Shown here one piece after another: positions 5,711 to 11,995 of a stretch of DNA of 33,023 nt (positions are counted from its first letter, which is position 1; each line of letters begins with the position of its first letter). The notes under the pieces were generated by a model. That model saw nothing but the letters and a program-made list of their open reading frames with translations, ran no database searches and had not been told where the DNA came from. The position numbers were made by a program, and so were the translations under genes. This DNA comes from a virus, in the IMG/VR virus record IMGVR_UViG_3300025138_000181, positions 1-33,023 of that record. One strand, given 5' to 3'.

Positions 5711-5999
5711 TTTTAACCTCTGGTATGTCAAATTCAGATGCTTCTATCTCTGCTTTATCTTTATCAAACCATTCAGTAACAGGACCAAATTCAGTATCAG
5801 AGTCATATAAAAGACGAACAATTTTTTCATAACTTGTTTTGCTAAATACTTCTTCTGATGCTTTTTCTAAAGTTTCAGCGCTATAAGTTCTGCATATAAT
5901 AATATCTTCCTTCACTTTGCTAGTTACGACATTACCATAATATGTTTGTGCTATTTGCTCTGCAAGAGTTTGACTAATTCTTTGTGTGTAAATTTTCAT
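5691..5999 (-). CDS. Unknown acidic small protein
   Basis: A protein of 102 residues with an acidic C-terminal third (DSDTEFGPVTEWFDKDKAEIEASEFDIPEV). ATG at 5999 overlaps the stop of the 5996-6364 frame as ATGA and also lies inside the 3' end of the HNH gene. An acidic tail of this kind is seen in SSB-like and DNA-mimic proteins, but no domain can be named. Confidence 0.65.
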   Translation of the reverse strand: MKIYTQRISQTLAEQIAQTYYGNVVTSKVKEDIIICRTYSAETLEKASEEVFSKTSYEKIVRLLYDSDTEFGPVTEWFDKDKAEIEASEFDIPEVKSENNIS

Positions 6000-6279
6000 A
6001 TTCGTTCCAATAATATTTCGCTATTTCGTGTGGGTTTTGCTTTTTCGTTTCCCAATACTTCTTCTCGCCAACTCGGTGTAGTTCGAACAGATGGCAATTT
6101 TGACACAAAGGAATTAAATTTGATTGATCTTTTACTTTCTGACCCATGCCCCTCTTGTCCTTGTATTTCTCTTGTAAGGTTATGTGATGTGCTTGAGAAC
6201 GAGGAGGGTATTGACACATCGAACATTCTTGACTTCGAATGAAGTTGCGATACTTCTCTATCTTTCTTAACTGTTTCAT
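5974..6279 (-). CDS. HNH nuclease-like zinc-finger protein
   Basis: A protein of 101 residues from ATG at 6279 (AAGG upstream at 8 bases). Two CxxC knuckles (C19-x-x-C22 and C59-x-x-C62-H63) bracket the A-H31-H32-I core and the L-I-P-L-C-x-x-C-H motif typical of phage HNH nucleases such as NinG/DUF968-like recombination nucleases. The first His of HHI is the expected general base. It sits between OB-like and small proteins in a recombination-type operon with a RecB-type nuclease, so junction or DNA-end processing is plausible. Most of the gene is overlapped by a second open frame on the same strand. Confidence 0.85.
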   Translation of the reverse strand: MKQLRKIEKYRNFIRSQECSMCQYPPRSQAHHITLQEKYKDKRGMGQKVKDQSNLIPLCQNCHLFELHRVGEKKYWETKKQNPHEIAKYYWNEYENLHTKN

Positions 6280-6364
6280 CAATATCCTTTTTCATACTAG
6301 GCCAAACATAATTCATTTCTTTACAAATACTGTAAAGGTGCATGGACAACTCTTCATCGTCCAT
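5996..6364 (-). CDS. Overlapping same-strand reading frame, possible 122-residue protein
   Basis: ATG at 6364 overlaps the end of the 6354-6845 gene by 11 bases, and TGA at 5996-5998 overlaps the next ATG (5999) as ATGA, so both ends look coupled. It alone covers 6280-6353, which would otherwise be an unusual gap in this packed operon. Residues 1-28 (MDDEELSMHLYSICKEMNYV...) look like normal coding sequence. The remaining 94 residues are read from the same bases as the HNH gene in another frame and are Ser/Arg/Lys-rich with no recognised domain. It may be a true overlapping gene, a short gene extended by chance, or the front of an HNH protein joined by a +1 frameshift. Confidence 0.45.
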   Translation of the reverse strand: MDDEELSMHLYSICKEMNYVWPSMKKDIDETVKKDREVSQLHSKSRMFDVSIPSSFSSTSHNLTREIQGQEGHGSESKRSIKFNSFVSKLPSVRTTPSWREEVLGNEKAKPTRNSEILLERI

Positions 6365-6845
6365 TACTTCGCATGTGTTGAATTGCAGCACCGATACAAA
6401 CTGCTCGTAAATTCTCTCCATCTAAATTTCTTAAATTATTAAATTTTTGAGATTTGTCATAAGCTGTATCGACAGCTTGTAAGTAAGTTTCCATATCATT
6501 GTTAGTAGAACTTACTATAGGTTGTGAACTTACAACTCTTTCTTCATCAGCTCTATTTTCTACGTTAGCACCATGATCGAAACTTGTATCTTGTTGTGAA
6601 CCATGTCCACCTTGTATCGTGCATTGTGTTAATGTTGTTCCGTAATCAGTTTTCTCAAATTTGAATTCAACTTTATCGCCAACTTGAAAAACATCTAACC
6701 CTAAAGTACCTTCATAAGTTCCGTCATATCCTTTAATTGGATATTTAAAAGCAGGGTTATCACAATCTATAATAAGACCATGTTTACGTTTTGCTGTTTG
6801 ATATTTTTCTTTAACTGTACCTGTTAAGGGTGCGTATTCATTCAT
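6354..6845 (-). CDS. OB-fold-like protein, possible single-strand DNA binding
   Basis: A protein of 163 residues. The first 75 residues read as a small beta-barrel (LTGTVKEKY...GLIIDC...GTLGLDVFQVGDKVEFKFEKTDYGTTLTQC) with a cold-shock/OB-like pattern. The rest is polar and Gln/Ser-rich, then helical at the end. Its ATG overlaps the stop of the RecB-type nuclease gene by one base (TAATG), so the two are co-translated. A nuclease plus a DNA-binding barrel suggests recombination or DNA repair. No acidic SSB tail is present, so this is a cautious structural guess. Confidence 0.6.
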   Translation of the reverse strand: MNEYAPLTGTVKEKYQTAKRKHGLIIDCDNPAFKYPIKGYDGTYEGTLGLDVFQVGDKVEFKFEKTDYGTTLTQCTIQGGHGSQQDTSFDHGANVENRADEERVVSSQPIVSSTNNDMETYLQAVDTAYDKSQKFNNLRNLDGENLRAVCIGAAIQHMRSNGR

Positions 6846-7555
6846 TATTTACTCCTTTTTCTTTTTTCGAATATCTTTTTTAATTCGAAGTTATTGACAT
6901 GTGCCTGACGCATCAAATCAAATTGGTTAAATCCCAACTTTAGTTGCAAAGCTGAAAAAACTTTTAATTTAATTTTACTTGTAGTTTTAGGTATAAGAAC
7001 AATCATTGCTTGATCGCAATGAAAACCCTGTGTCTCATGTATTAGATTATCATATGCACCCATTTGCATAATAGTTTCTGGGTAAATGTCTTTGCCTGTT
7101 TTAAAATCTATCAAAGTTTTATGGTTATGTTCATCTATAATTAAAAGATCAGGACACCCTCCGTATTCTAACTTTTCCGAAACCATATTACGTTCTGTCC
7201 AAATTACTTCGTACTTATTTTCTTTAACTTTTTTATCCCACCATTCTTTAAATTTAAGATGTGCTTGTAGAACTATTTCATCACTAGGCATTTCATAAGG
7301 TTCTTTTAAAACATATTTTTCAGCGTAATCATGTATTAATGTTCCTTGTCCTCCTGCTGTATCTCGTAGCTCGGTCCAATGTTGAATAAGATCATGGTCC
7401 ATTTTTAAATCTTTAAGCTGTTGATTTTTACCAGACTCAAAACCTATTTTATAAGTCCAATTTAAAAGAGGTGCAGGATTTTTATATTCATTAATTATTG
7501 TTGTAGTTCCAGTAACAGGTTTACCATTTAATAATTTATATTTAATTGTTGGCAC
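6845..7555 (-). CDS. PD-(D/E)XK nuclease, RecB/Cas4-like exonuclease
   Basis: A protein of 236 residues from GTG at 7555 with AAGGAG upstream. The motif order matches the RecB-type family: G71-T-L-I-H75 (GxxxH), E121, G-C-P-D136, D150-F-K152 and Q164-M-G-A-Y168. The metal is bound by H75, D136 and D150, and Q/Y contact DNA. Stand-alone members are phage recombination exonucleases that resect ends. No recognisable Red-beta/RecT/Erf annealase is seen next to it, though the OB-like gene follows directly. Confidence 0.88.
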   Translation of the reverse strand: MPTIKYKLLNGKPVTGTTTIINEYKNPAPLLNWTYKIGFESGKNQQLKDLKMDHDLIQHWTELRDTAGGQGTLIHDYAEKYVLKEPYEMPSDEIVLQAHLKFKEWWDKKVKENKYEVIWTERNMVSEKLEYGGCPDLLIIDEHNHKTLIDFKTGKDIYPETIMQMGAYDNLIHETQGFHCDQAMIVLIPKTTSKIKLKVFSALQLKLGFNQFDLMRQAHVNNFELKKIFEKRKRSK

Positions 7556-7733
7556 GTTGCTCCTTATTAAAATCGTTACGAAGAGTTTCGTTGTCCATGT
7601 CTTCTAACTTTTCAATTCTTTTTTTAAGATTTTTATTTTCTTCTTTAAGTTCAGTAATGGCTTTAACAATTTGTTTAACCATTCCTAAGTGAAGTCCTGT
7701 GTCTAACTTATCCATCAAACTAACTACTGTCAT
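7542..7733 (-). CDS. Short coiled-coil protein
   Basis: A protein of 63 residues. Residues 20-50 form a heptad coiled coil (MVKQIVKAITELKEENKNLKKRIEKLED). The stop overlaps the nuclease start by 14 bases. Possibly an oligomerising partner of the nuclease or a DNA-binding protein. No domain is recognised. Confidence 0.55.
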   Translation of the reverse strand: MTVVSLMDKLDTGLHLGMVKQIVKAITELKEENKNLKKRIEKLEDMDNETLRNDFNKEQRANN

Positions 7734-7905
7734 TGTCGTTCCTTTTTTTTAATTCATGGAGTGGAACTTGTTCCCCCTCCCAACGTAACATTTCAGTTTC
7801 ATTAATGTATTCTTTCATACGTTCATCAATGTACCAATCATCAAACCTTTCCTCTTGGTCTGAAAGATGTAATAATTTCTGTTTCTGTATTTGCTTTGTC
7901 ATCAT
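7720..7905 (-). CDS. Unknown acidic helical protein
   Basis: The frame is open from 7962. The ATG at 7905 (61 residues) is chosen because it limits the overlap with the upstream gene, but no start has a convincing ribosome-binding site. The protein is charged and rich in Trp, Asp and Glu (EERFDDWYIDERMKEYINETEMLRWEGE). It overlaps both neighbours. Function unknown. Confidence 0.45.
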   Translation of the reverse strand: MMTKQIQKQKLLHLSDQEERFDDWYIDERMKEYINETEMLRWEGEQVPLHELKKRNDNDSS

Positions 7906-8074
7906 CGAGTAAAGCCAATCGAATGTATTTCGCAGCACCTTCGTTATATAAATTTTTATCATCTTCTATTTTCCAATTTATTATTCTTTCATGTTTCTTT
8001 TGTAGTTTTCGGAGGTAGGAAAAAATTAGTGCAACTAAAAACCCACCTCCAAAAATAATTAATGTCTTAAACAT
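7841..8074 (-). CDS. Membrane-anchored small protein, first gene of the leftward operon
   Basis: A protein of 77 residues with an N-terminal membrane segment (residues 2-20, FKTLIIFGGGFLVALIFSY) followed by a basic then mixed cytoplasmic part, giving an N-out/C-in anchor. It is the first gene leftward of the immunity region, so it should be transcribed early or in the lysogen. Small membrane proteins at this place in other temperate phages can be exclusion factors. That is positional inference only. Confidence 0.6.
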   Translation of the reverse strand: MFKTLIIFGGGFLVALIFSYLRKLQKKHERIINWKIEDDKNLYNEGAAKYIRLALLDDDKANTETEIITSFRPRGKV

Positions 8075-8117
8075 GAGACTTCAGCCTTTTATTTTCAGGA
8101 GAAAAAATGAATATAAA

Positions 8118-8134
8118 GGGGGCATTTAGCCCCC
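8118..8134 (-). promoter_or_regulatory. GC hairpin in the leader of the leftward operon
   Basis: A 6-bp stem GGGGGC/GCCCCC with loop ATTTA. Read leftward it is followed by CTTTATATTCATTTTTT, an imperfect U-tract, so it resembles a weak intrinsic terminator. It lies between the likely leftward promoter region (about 8240-8320) and the first leftward gene (8074), so it may attenuate that operon. It could alternatively stop rightward readthrough, but the rightward flank is not T-rich. Confidence 0.55.
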
Positions 8135-8243
8135 AGTATGCTTTTAAAGTCCTTGTTGAAGACAACATGAACTTAATTTGACGTTTTTTATTCCAGTATT
8201 TAAAGCAAATTTTGTTCATAAATGTCTATTATTAGCTTTTTTT

Positions 8244-8313
8244 GTCAATTTCAATAAAAAAAAAATATTTTTTATCAATATTAATAAAAAGTTAGCAATT
8301 TTTATAAATTGAC
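8244..8313. promoter_or_regulatory. Operator/promoter region upstream of the repressor
   Basis: GTCAATTT at 8244-8251 and its inverted complement AAATTGAC at 8306-8313 flank an extremely AT-rich stretch containing the related TATCAATATTAATA. A third copy of GTCAATTT occurs at 9023-9030 on the other side of the repressor gene. These are candidate repressor binding half-sites. A plausible repressor promoter is TTAGCA (8292-8297) and TGTATA (8314-8319), spacer 16. A leftward -35 TTGACA is present on the minus strand at 8242-8247, without a convincing -10. Confidence 0.5.
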
Positions 8314-8331
8314 TGTATAGGTGTTTGTTAT

Positions 8332-8982
8332 ATGGTTTCAGCAATAATGAATAATAAAATAAGAGATGCTATCAAGGCTGCAGGTATGCAACAAAATGAA
8401 GTTGCAAAACTAATTGGCATTAATGAAATACATTTTAGTAGAGTTATTAATAAAAAAGTTTCATTGACACCACAGATGGCAGAGAAGTTAGCTAATATCA
8501 AAGAGTTACAGTTAGAAAAAAAAGAATTATTATTTCCAAGTTTAGATTTAGAAATAGCAGGACAGTTTTGGTCTGGTACAAAAGTTGAAATGTTTAAATT
8601 TGATAGACCTATCCTCAAAATTCCTAGTGCTATTATACCTGGTTCATATGGAATAAACTTTAGAGCTAATAAAGATGAAGATACAAATTACTCTTTAGAT
8701 TTTAACCAAGGTATAATTTATATATTTAATTCTTATTGGCAAAAAAATAATAAAGTTGATCCATTGTGTTTTAAAAGTGTTGCGATGGTAGAAAGAGATA
8801 ACGGAGATTTAGCGATTGGTTGGATTTCAGAACCAGATGCTAAAAATAGATTTTATTTTACTACACTTCATTCCACTATTACCATGCACATTAAAGTTAA
8901 GTGGGCAGCAATATGTACTGGAACAGTTAATTTAAAAGCATTACCAGACATACATGATAATGAAAGTATGCACATAGAATAA
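8332..8982 (+). CDS. XRE-family phage repressor (CI-like)
   Basis: A protein of 216 residues. Residues 9-60 form an XRE helix-turn-helix (IRDAIKAAGMQQNEVAKLIGINEIHFSRVINKK...), where the recognition helix follows the turn at GIN. The C-terminal 120 residues are beta-rich, like the dimerisation/peptidase-fold domain of LexA/CI repressors. I cannot identify a clear Ala-Gly cleavage site with the Ser/Lys dyad, so self-cleavage is unproven. ATG at 8332 is used, and an in-frame ATG at 8347 is possible. It stands alone between divergent operons, which fits the master repressor of lysogeny. Confidence 0.8.
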   Translation: MVSAIMNNKIRDAIKAAGMQQNEVAKLIGINEIHFSRVINKKVSLTPQMAEKLANIKELQLEKKELLFPSLDLEIAGQFWSGTKVEMFKFDRPILKIPSAIIPGSYGINFRANKDEDTNYSLDFNQGIIYIFNSYWQKNNKVDPLCFKSVAMVERDNGDLAIGWISEPDAKNRFYFTTLHSTITMHIKVKWAAICTGTVNLKALPDIHDNESMHIE

Positions 8983-9022
8983 ACTTTTATTATCAACTTA
9001 AAAAAAATACTTTACTTTTTTT

Positions 9023-9030
9023 GTCAATTT
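9023..9030 (+). promoter_or_regulatory. GTCAATTT site downstream of the repressor gene
   Basis: The 15-base context TTTTTTTGTCAATTT is identical to that at 8237-8251 upstream of the repressor. It precedes the rightward early genes in an AT-rich stretch (TATATATTTTTATAG), so it is a candidate operator over the early rightward promoter. The rest of 8983-9147 holds no gene I can support. Confidence 0.45.
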
Positions 9031-9106
9031 ATATATTTTTATAGTAGAGCAATAAGGCTCTTCCAAATTTAGTCGGTCAAACTTTATTTGGTGCTTCTTC
9101 GGAAAA

Positions 9107-9137
9107 GGGGGGTTTTACTTATAATTGTTTACCCCCC
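9107..9137 (+). promoter_or_regulatory. GGGGGGT/ACCCCCC hairpin in the rightward leader
   Basis: A 7-bp stem (9107-9113 with 9131-9137) and 17-base loop, 10 bases before the LexA-like gene start. No U-tract follows, so it is not a standard terminator. It could occlude or expose the start region, or serve as an antitermination or protein-binding signal. It mirrors the GC hairpin on the left side of the repressor. Confidence 0.45.
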
Positions 9138-9147
9138 TAGTAAAAAT

Positions 9148-9372
9148 ATGAAACCTATGCCTTTAACTCCACGACAATTAAAAGTTTATGAGATAATTAA
9201 TAATGCTTACAAAAAAAATAAAATATCTCCAACTATTGAAGAAATAAAAACTGCTACTGGGTACAAATCTAAAGGTTCTGTTTGGAGTATGTTAAGAGTT
9301 TTAAAGTTTAAAGGGTATTTGGATATAGTTGATTATAAAGCTAGAGCTTACACACCTTTAATAGAACTATGA
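9148..9372 (+). CDS. LexA-like winged-helix DNA-binding protein without peptidase domain
   Basis: A 74-residue protein from ATG at 9148 (the frame is open further upstream to a TTG at 9088, but that part covers the hairpin and looks non-coding). The core LTPRQLKVYEIINNAYKKNKISPTIEEIKTATGYKS..SVWSMLRVLKFKGYL matches the N-terminal domain of LexA (PF01726), with the recognition helix near SVWSMLRVL. There is no C-terminal serine-peptidase domain, so it cannot self-cleave. It is the first gene right of the repressor and overlaps the replication gene (ATG at 9369), the position of a Cro- or CII-like early regulator. Confidence 0.8.
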   Translation: MKPMPLTPRQLKVYEIINNAYKKNKISPTIEEIKTATGYKSKGSVWSMLRVLKFKGYLDIVDYKARAYTPLIEL

Positions 9373-10142
9373 CAGATAAAATTTTTTCTATGCCTGTTAG
9401 GGTTAATGATTTTATCGCTAATACTGTGCATTTAAAAAATGAAGATTTAGGTATTTATTGGCGATTACTTTGTTTTGCCTGGGAGAATAAAGCGCAGCTC
9501 ACAGATAACTTTGAAGAAATTTATGAAATTTGCAAAGCATATGACACACATACTAAAGAAAAAGTTGATAAAATTTTAATTAATTTTTTTAGTTTTAATG
9601 ATGTATCAAAATGTTTTGAACAAAAAGCGCAAGTTGAGGAGTGGGTCAGAGTTAATCGAACTCACGTTATTAGGTCAGAAAATGGTAAACTTGGAGGAAG
9701 ACCTAAAGCTAATGAAAAGCTAAACGAAAGCAAAGACAAAGCACTTATACCTATACTTATACCTAAACTTAATAATAAAATAAAATATACTTCTGAATTT
9801 GATAAATTCTGGGAGAATGATGGTAGGTCAATAAAAAGTGATACCTTCAAAGAATTTAACAAACTAACAGTTGAGGATAAAAAAGAAATTAAAGATAAAT
9901 GGCAAAAGTATAAATCTGAAAAAGGAGATTTTTTTGTTGCCTGTGAAAGATTTCTTCGCAAAAGAATATTCGATCAAGTAGTTTCCGTTCAACAAGCTGC
10001 GTCAGACAACGAAGTTGTTATTAAAACTAAGGTACAAATGTGGGAAAAAGGCATGATGAAATATTTAGCTAAACCAGATGAAATACAGAAAGCTTTAAAA
10101 ATGAAATTAATTACACCAGAATTTGCAAAGGAATTAGGTTGA
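9369..10142 (+). CDS. YdaU/DUF1376-like replication protein
   Basis: A protein of 257 residues. Residues 7-60 (MPVRVNDFIANTVHLKNEDLGIYWRLLCFAWENKAQLTDN) match the DUF1376/YdaU domain, a winged-helix-like module at the N-terminus of phage replication initiators. 'NGKLGGRPKANEK' at about 105-117 is the basic linker common to this family, and the C-terminal part (FDKFWENDG...) is a DnaD/replication-protein-like helical region. It probably recruits the host helicase at the phage origin. ATG at 9369 overlaps the upstream gene by 4 bases. This is the only replication gene seen. Confidence 0.78.
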   Translation: MTDKIFSMPVRVNDFIANTVHLKNEDLGIYWRLLCFAWENKAQLTDNFEEIYEICKAYDTHTKEKVDKILINFFSFNDVSKCFEQKAQVEEWVRVNRTHVIRSENGKLGGRPKANEKLNESKDKALIPILIPKLNNKIKYTSEFDKFWENDGRSIKSDTFKEFNKLTVEDKKEIKDKWQKYKSEKGDFFVACERFLRKRIFDQVVSVQQAASDNEVVIKTKVQMWEKGMMKYLAKPDEIQKALKMKLITPEFAKELG

Positions 10143-10636
10143 AAAAACACACGCAAGTTGACTATGGCGCAGCCAAATTAAGAGAATTAGATCAAGGTTT
10201 ACTAGAAAGACTTGCTGATAATTGTTTAATGAAATTAGAGCCTATTGGTAAAGGTCCAAGAGTTTTACAAAAATTATATAAATCTGAACTTGATAGATTG
10301 TATCAAAAAGAGCAATTATGCCCTTGGAATAAAGACAAAAACTTAATTTTATACAGCGCAGGGCAAAAATTGGCTGTTTTTCATTCTATTGGACAAGGTA
10401 ATCCTAAAATTACAAGCACCATTAATGACATTGTGAATTCTATGGGCCACCATGACGACAAAATGTTATATTTACATTTTAAAGATTTATATTTGAAAGC
10501 CCTTCAATCTTGTCGAAATAACGCAAAAGAAGTAAGAAAAGTCGTATTAGATGATGAAAAGGTCCATAATTTAAGTAAATTACAAGAGGGTTTAGAAAGT
10601 TTAGATAAATTTTGGAACCCTAAAACAAGACCTTAA
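10139..10636 (+). CDS. Unknown helical protein after the replication gene
   Basis: A protein of 165 residues starting at TTG (10139), overlapping the previous TGA as TTGA. It is basic and helical. The part from about 75 to 120 (LYSAGQKLAVFHSIGQGNPKITSTIND...) loosely recalls DUF6456-type phage helical proteins, which I cannot confirm. By position it may be a DnaC-like loader, a second replication protein or an antiterminator. No Walker motifs are present, which argues against an ATPase loader. Confidence 0.6.
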   Translation: MKKHTQVDYGAAKLRELDQGLLERLADNCLMKLEPIGKGPRVLQKLYKSELDRLYQKEQLCPWNKDKNLILYSAGQKLAVFHSIGQGNPKITSTINDIVNSMGHHDDKMLYLHFKDLYLKALQSCRNNAKEVRKVVLDDEKVHNLSKLQEGLESLDKFWNPKTRP

Positions 10637-10719
10637 CGTCCTAATAGTCGGAAGCTTTCGTCCTATTTCTATGGCATCTTTAGGTCATTTTTTAACCCTC
10701 TAACTGTTCTTATTTTGTT

Positions 10720-10766
10720 CCTATTGCGATAGGTTTTCAAAAATATATTATCCTATCAACCGATAG
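10720..10766. promoter_or_regulatory. Two short hairpins in the 10637-10782 gap
   Basis: CCTAT-TGCG-ATAGG (10720-10733) and CTATC-AACC-GATAG (10753-10766) are two 5-bp inverted repeats with 4-base loops and a shared CTAT/ATAG core. They lie in a 146-base non-coding gap before the gene at 10783. They could be binding sites for a small regulator or a replication-origin element. No U-tract follows either. Confidence 0.35.
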
Positions 10767-10782
10767 AAGTGTTTTGACACAA

Positions 10783-11088
10783 ATGTCGGATATGTACGAT
10801 TTAAAAGAATTAGTAGAACAAACACCCACTAACAGATTAGTTTATTTATTTAGAGCCATACTACACAGAGCTTTGTGCGATGCGTTAGGAATATTAGATC
10901 AATCAGACAAAGTTAAAAAAAATTTTATTAAGAATTCTCAAGATTATATTGGAAGCAAAGACTTTTATCAAATTTGTTATTTAGCAAAGACAAATCCAAA
11001 TGAAATTATAAATTTATATGACAAACTTAAAAAAGAAAATCTTGAAACAAGAAAATCTATTGCAAAGAGATTACAAACTAACAGATGA
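10783..11088 (+). CDS. Unknown small protein of a marine-phage type
   Basis: A 101-residue protein from ATG at 10783 (an in-frame TTG at 10774 and an ATG at 10792 are alternatives). The order 'RALCDALG...F...SQDYIGSKDFYQICYLAKTNPNEI' follows a pattern I associate with conserved small phage proteins, where a S/G-x-D-F-x-x-[VI]-C-x-L-A segment follows an alpha-helical domain. Function unknown. It overlaps the next gene by 71 bases. Confidence 0.6.
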   Translation: MSDMYDLKELVEQTPTNRLVYLFRAILHRALCDALGILDQSDKVKKNFIKNSQDYIGSKDFYQICYLAKTNPNEIINLYDKLKKENLETRKSIAKRLQTNR

Positions 11089-11251
11089 ATTAGTTCTCCA
11101 GGCTAAAGAGATAAAATATTCTGGGGGTTTATCTTTAATGATAACTATTTCTGGTTTTAAAAATAGAGAAGATATTGAGTTATTTGCTGATATGTACTTA
11201 GGCAACGAACAAGATAATTCGCTACCTAGTATGATTGAAACAATACATTAA
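11018..11251 (+). CDS. Unknown small protein, end of the rightward early operon
   Basis: A 77-residue protein from ATG at 11018, or shorter from TTG at 11042 or 11060 with less overlap. The core GGLSLMITISGFKNREDIELFADMYLG is a beta-alpha unit without a recognised family. TAA at 11249-11251 overlaps the convergent gene at 11248 by 4 bases, with no terminator between them. Confidence 0.5.
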   Translation: MTNLKKKILKQENLLQRDYKLTDELVLQAKEIKYSGGLSLMITISGFKNREDIELFADMYLGNEQDNSLPSMIETIH

Positions 11252-11403
11252 TAATATTTTTTAAAATCTTTTAAACTTAATTTAAAAAATTCTTTAAATA
11301 TTGTGTTAATTACTTTTCTATATTCTTCTTGATTACCTTTAAATTGGCTAATCATTAAAGAACCTACAATTTCATTTAATCTAAATATTTCTTTTTTACT
11401 CAT
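11248..11403 (-). CDS. Tiny helical protein, last of the leftward small-gene cluster
   Basis: A 51-residue protein with AGGAGG seven bases before its ATG (11403), one of the best ribosome-binding sites in the cluster. The product is basic and helical, ending in a Lys/Phe/Tyr-rich tail (FFKLSLKDFKKYY). The upstream gene stop overlaps its start by 8 bases. Function unknown. Confidence 0.55.
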   Translation of the reverse strand: MSKKEIFRLNEIVGSLMISQFKGNQEEYRKVINTIFKEFFKLSLKDFKKYY

Positions 11404-11599
11404 TATTTACCTCCTTTTTTAAATGGTTAATTTGAGATTGCTGCGATCTGCACTTCTCTTCAAGTCTTTTTATAGACTCAACTAAAGTCTCTAAGGTCCT
11501 TTGTAAAACTGGCGCAGCAACTCGTTGATTGTTTTCTATCTCCATAGAAATATATTTAATATCTTTAAGTAATTCGTGGTAAGGGTGTACTTCAATCAT
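11396..11599 (-). CDS. Small coiled-coil protein
   Basis: A 67-residue protein with two helical heptad segments (residues 9-25 and 35-62, LETLVESIKRLEEKCRSQQSQINHLKKEV). It overlaps the preceding and following genes of the leftward cluster. No domain is recognised; dimerisation is likely. Confidence 0.55.
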   Translation of the reverse strand: MIEVHPYHELLKDIKYISMEIENNQRVAAPVLQRTLETLVESIKRLEEKCRSQQSQINHLKKEVNNE

Positions 11600-11826
11600 T
11601 ATTTACCTCTCTTAATTTTTATTAAAGTTTCTTTTGCTTCTGCATAAAAAATAGTATCATCTGGCATACAAGTTGACGTGCCTTCTGCAAAATCACAATC
11701 ATAACAGTATTCAGATGGTTTACCTTTTGTATGTTTAATCTGATTATATTCTATGTTTGCACCTCCACAACTGGCGCAAACTTCAATCCCATCTTCAAGA
11801 ATATCTCTGTAAGAATAACTATTCAT
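11599..11826 (-). CDS. Small zinc-ribbon protein
   Basis: A 75-residue protein from ATG at 11826, preferred over ATG 11841 because AGAGGA lies 6 bases before it. Two cysteine pairs, C-A-S-C near residue 17-20 and C-Y-D-C near 41-44, form a probable zinc ribbon, and a further Cys follows. Such small proteins bind nucleic acid or a partner protein. The stop overlaps the next gene by one base. Confidence 0.6.
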   Translation of the reverse strand: MNSYSYRDILEDGIEVCASCGGANIEYNQIKHTKGKPSEYCYDCDFAEGTSTCMPDDTIFYAEAKETLIKIKRGK

Positions 11827-11995
11827 TATCTTCCTCTTCATGTACTAAAAAATTAACCTGGAATATGCCTTCACTATCTTTGCCATAAGTTGCGTAAATT
11901 GCATTAGACTCAATAAAATCTAGCAATAATTCCTCTAACTTTTTTCGCTTGTAAATTTCTTTATGATTTGGAGTTTTTAAAATTTGTTTGTTCAT
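11819..11995 (-). CDS. Unknown 58-residue acidic-tailed protein
   Basis: ATG at 11995 overlaps the upstream gene stop (ATGA-type), and TAG at 11819-11821 lies within the next gene. The helical N-terminus (HKEIYKRKKLEELLLDFIES) is followed by a strand pair and a VHEEEDNE tail. Function unknown; included because of its coupled junctions on both sides. Confidence 0.55.
   Translation of the reverse strand: MNKQILKTPNHKEIYKRKKLEELLLDFIESNAIYATYGKDSEGIFQVNFLVHEEEDNE

Noticed and set aside
5946-6242. 98-residue rightward frame opposite the HNH gene
   Set aside because: It is antisense to the HNH gene and to a second coding frame, has no ribosome-binding site, and its product shows no domain. The open frame is a by-product of the overlapping genes.
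8328-8618. 96-residue leftward frame opposite the repressor
   Set aside because: It is opposite the XRE domain of a recognised repressor and has no ribosome-binding site.
9107-9137. Rho-independent terminator
   Set aside because: No T-run follows the stem in the rightward direction; it is retained only as a leader hairpin.
9088-9147. N-terminal extension of the LexA-like protein from TTG 9088
   Set aside because: The added 20 residues cover the hairpin sequence and have low similarity to LexA N-termini. ATG 9148 fits the domain start.
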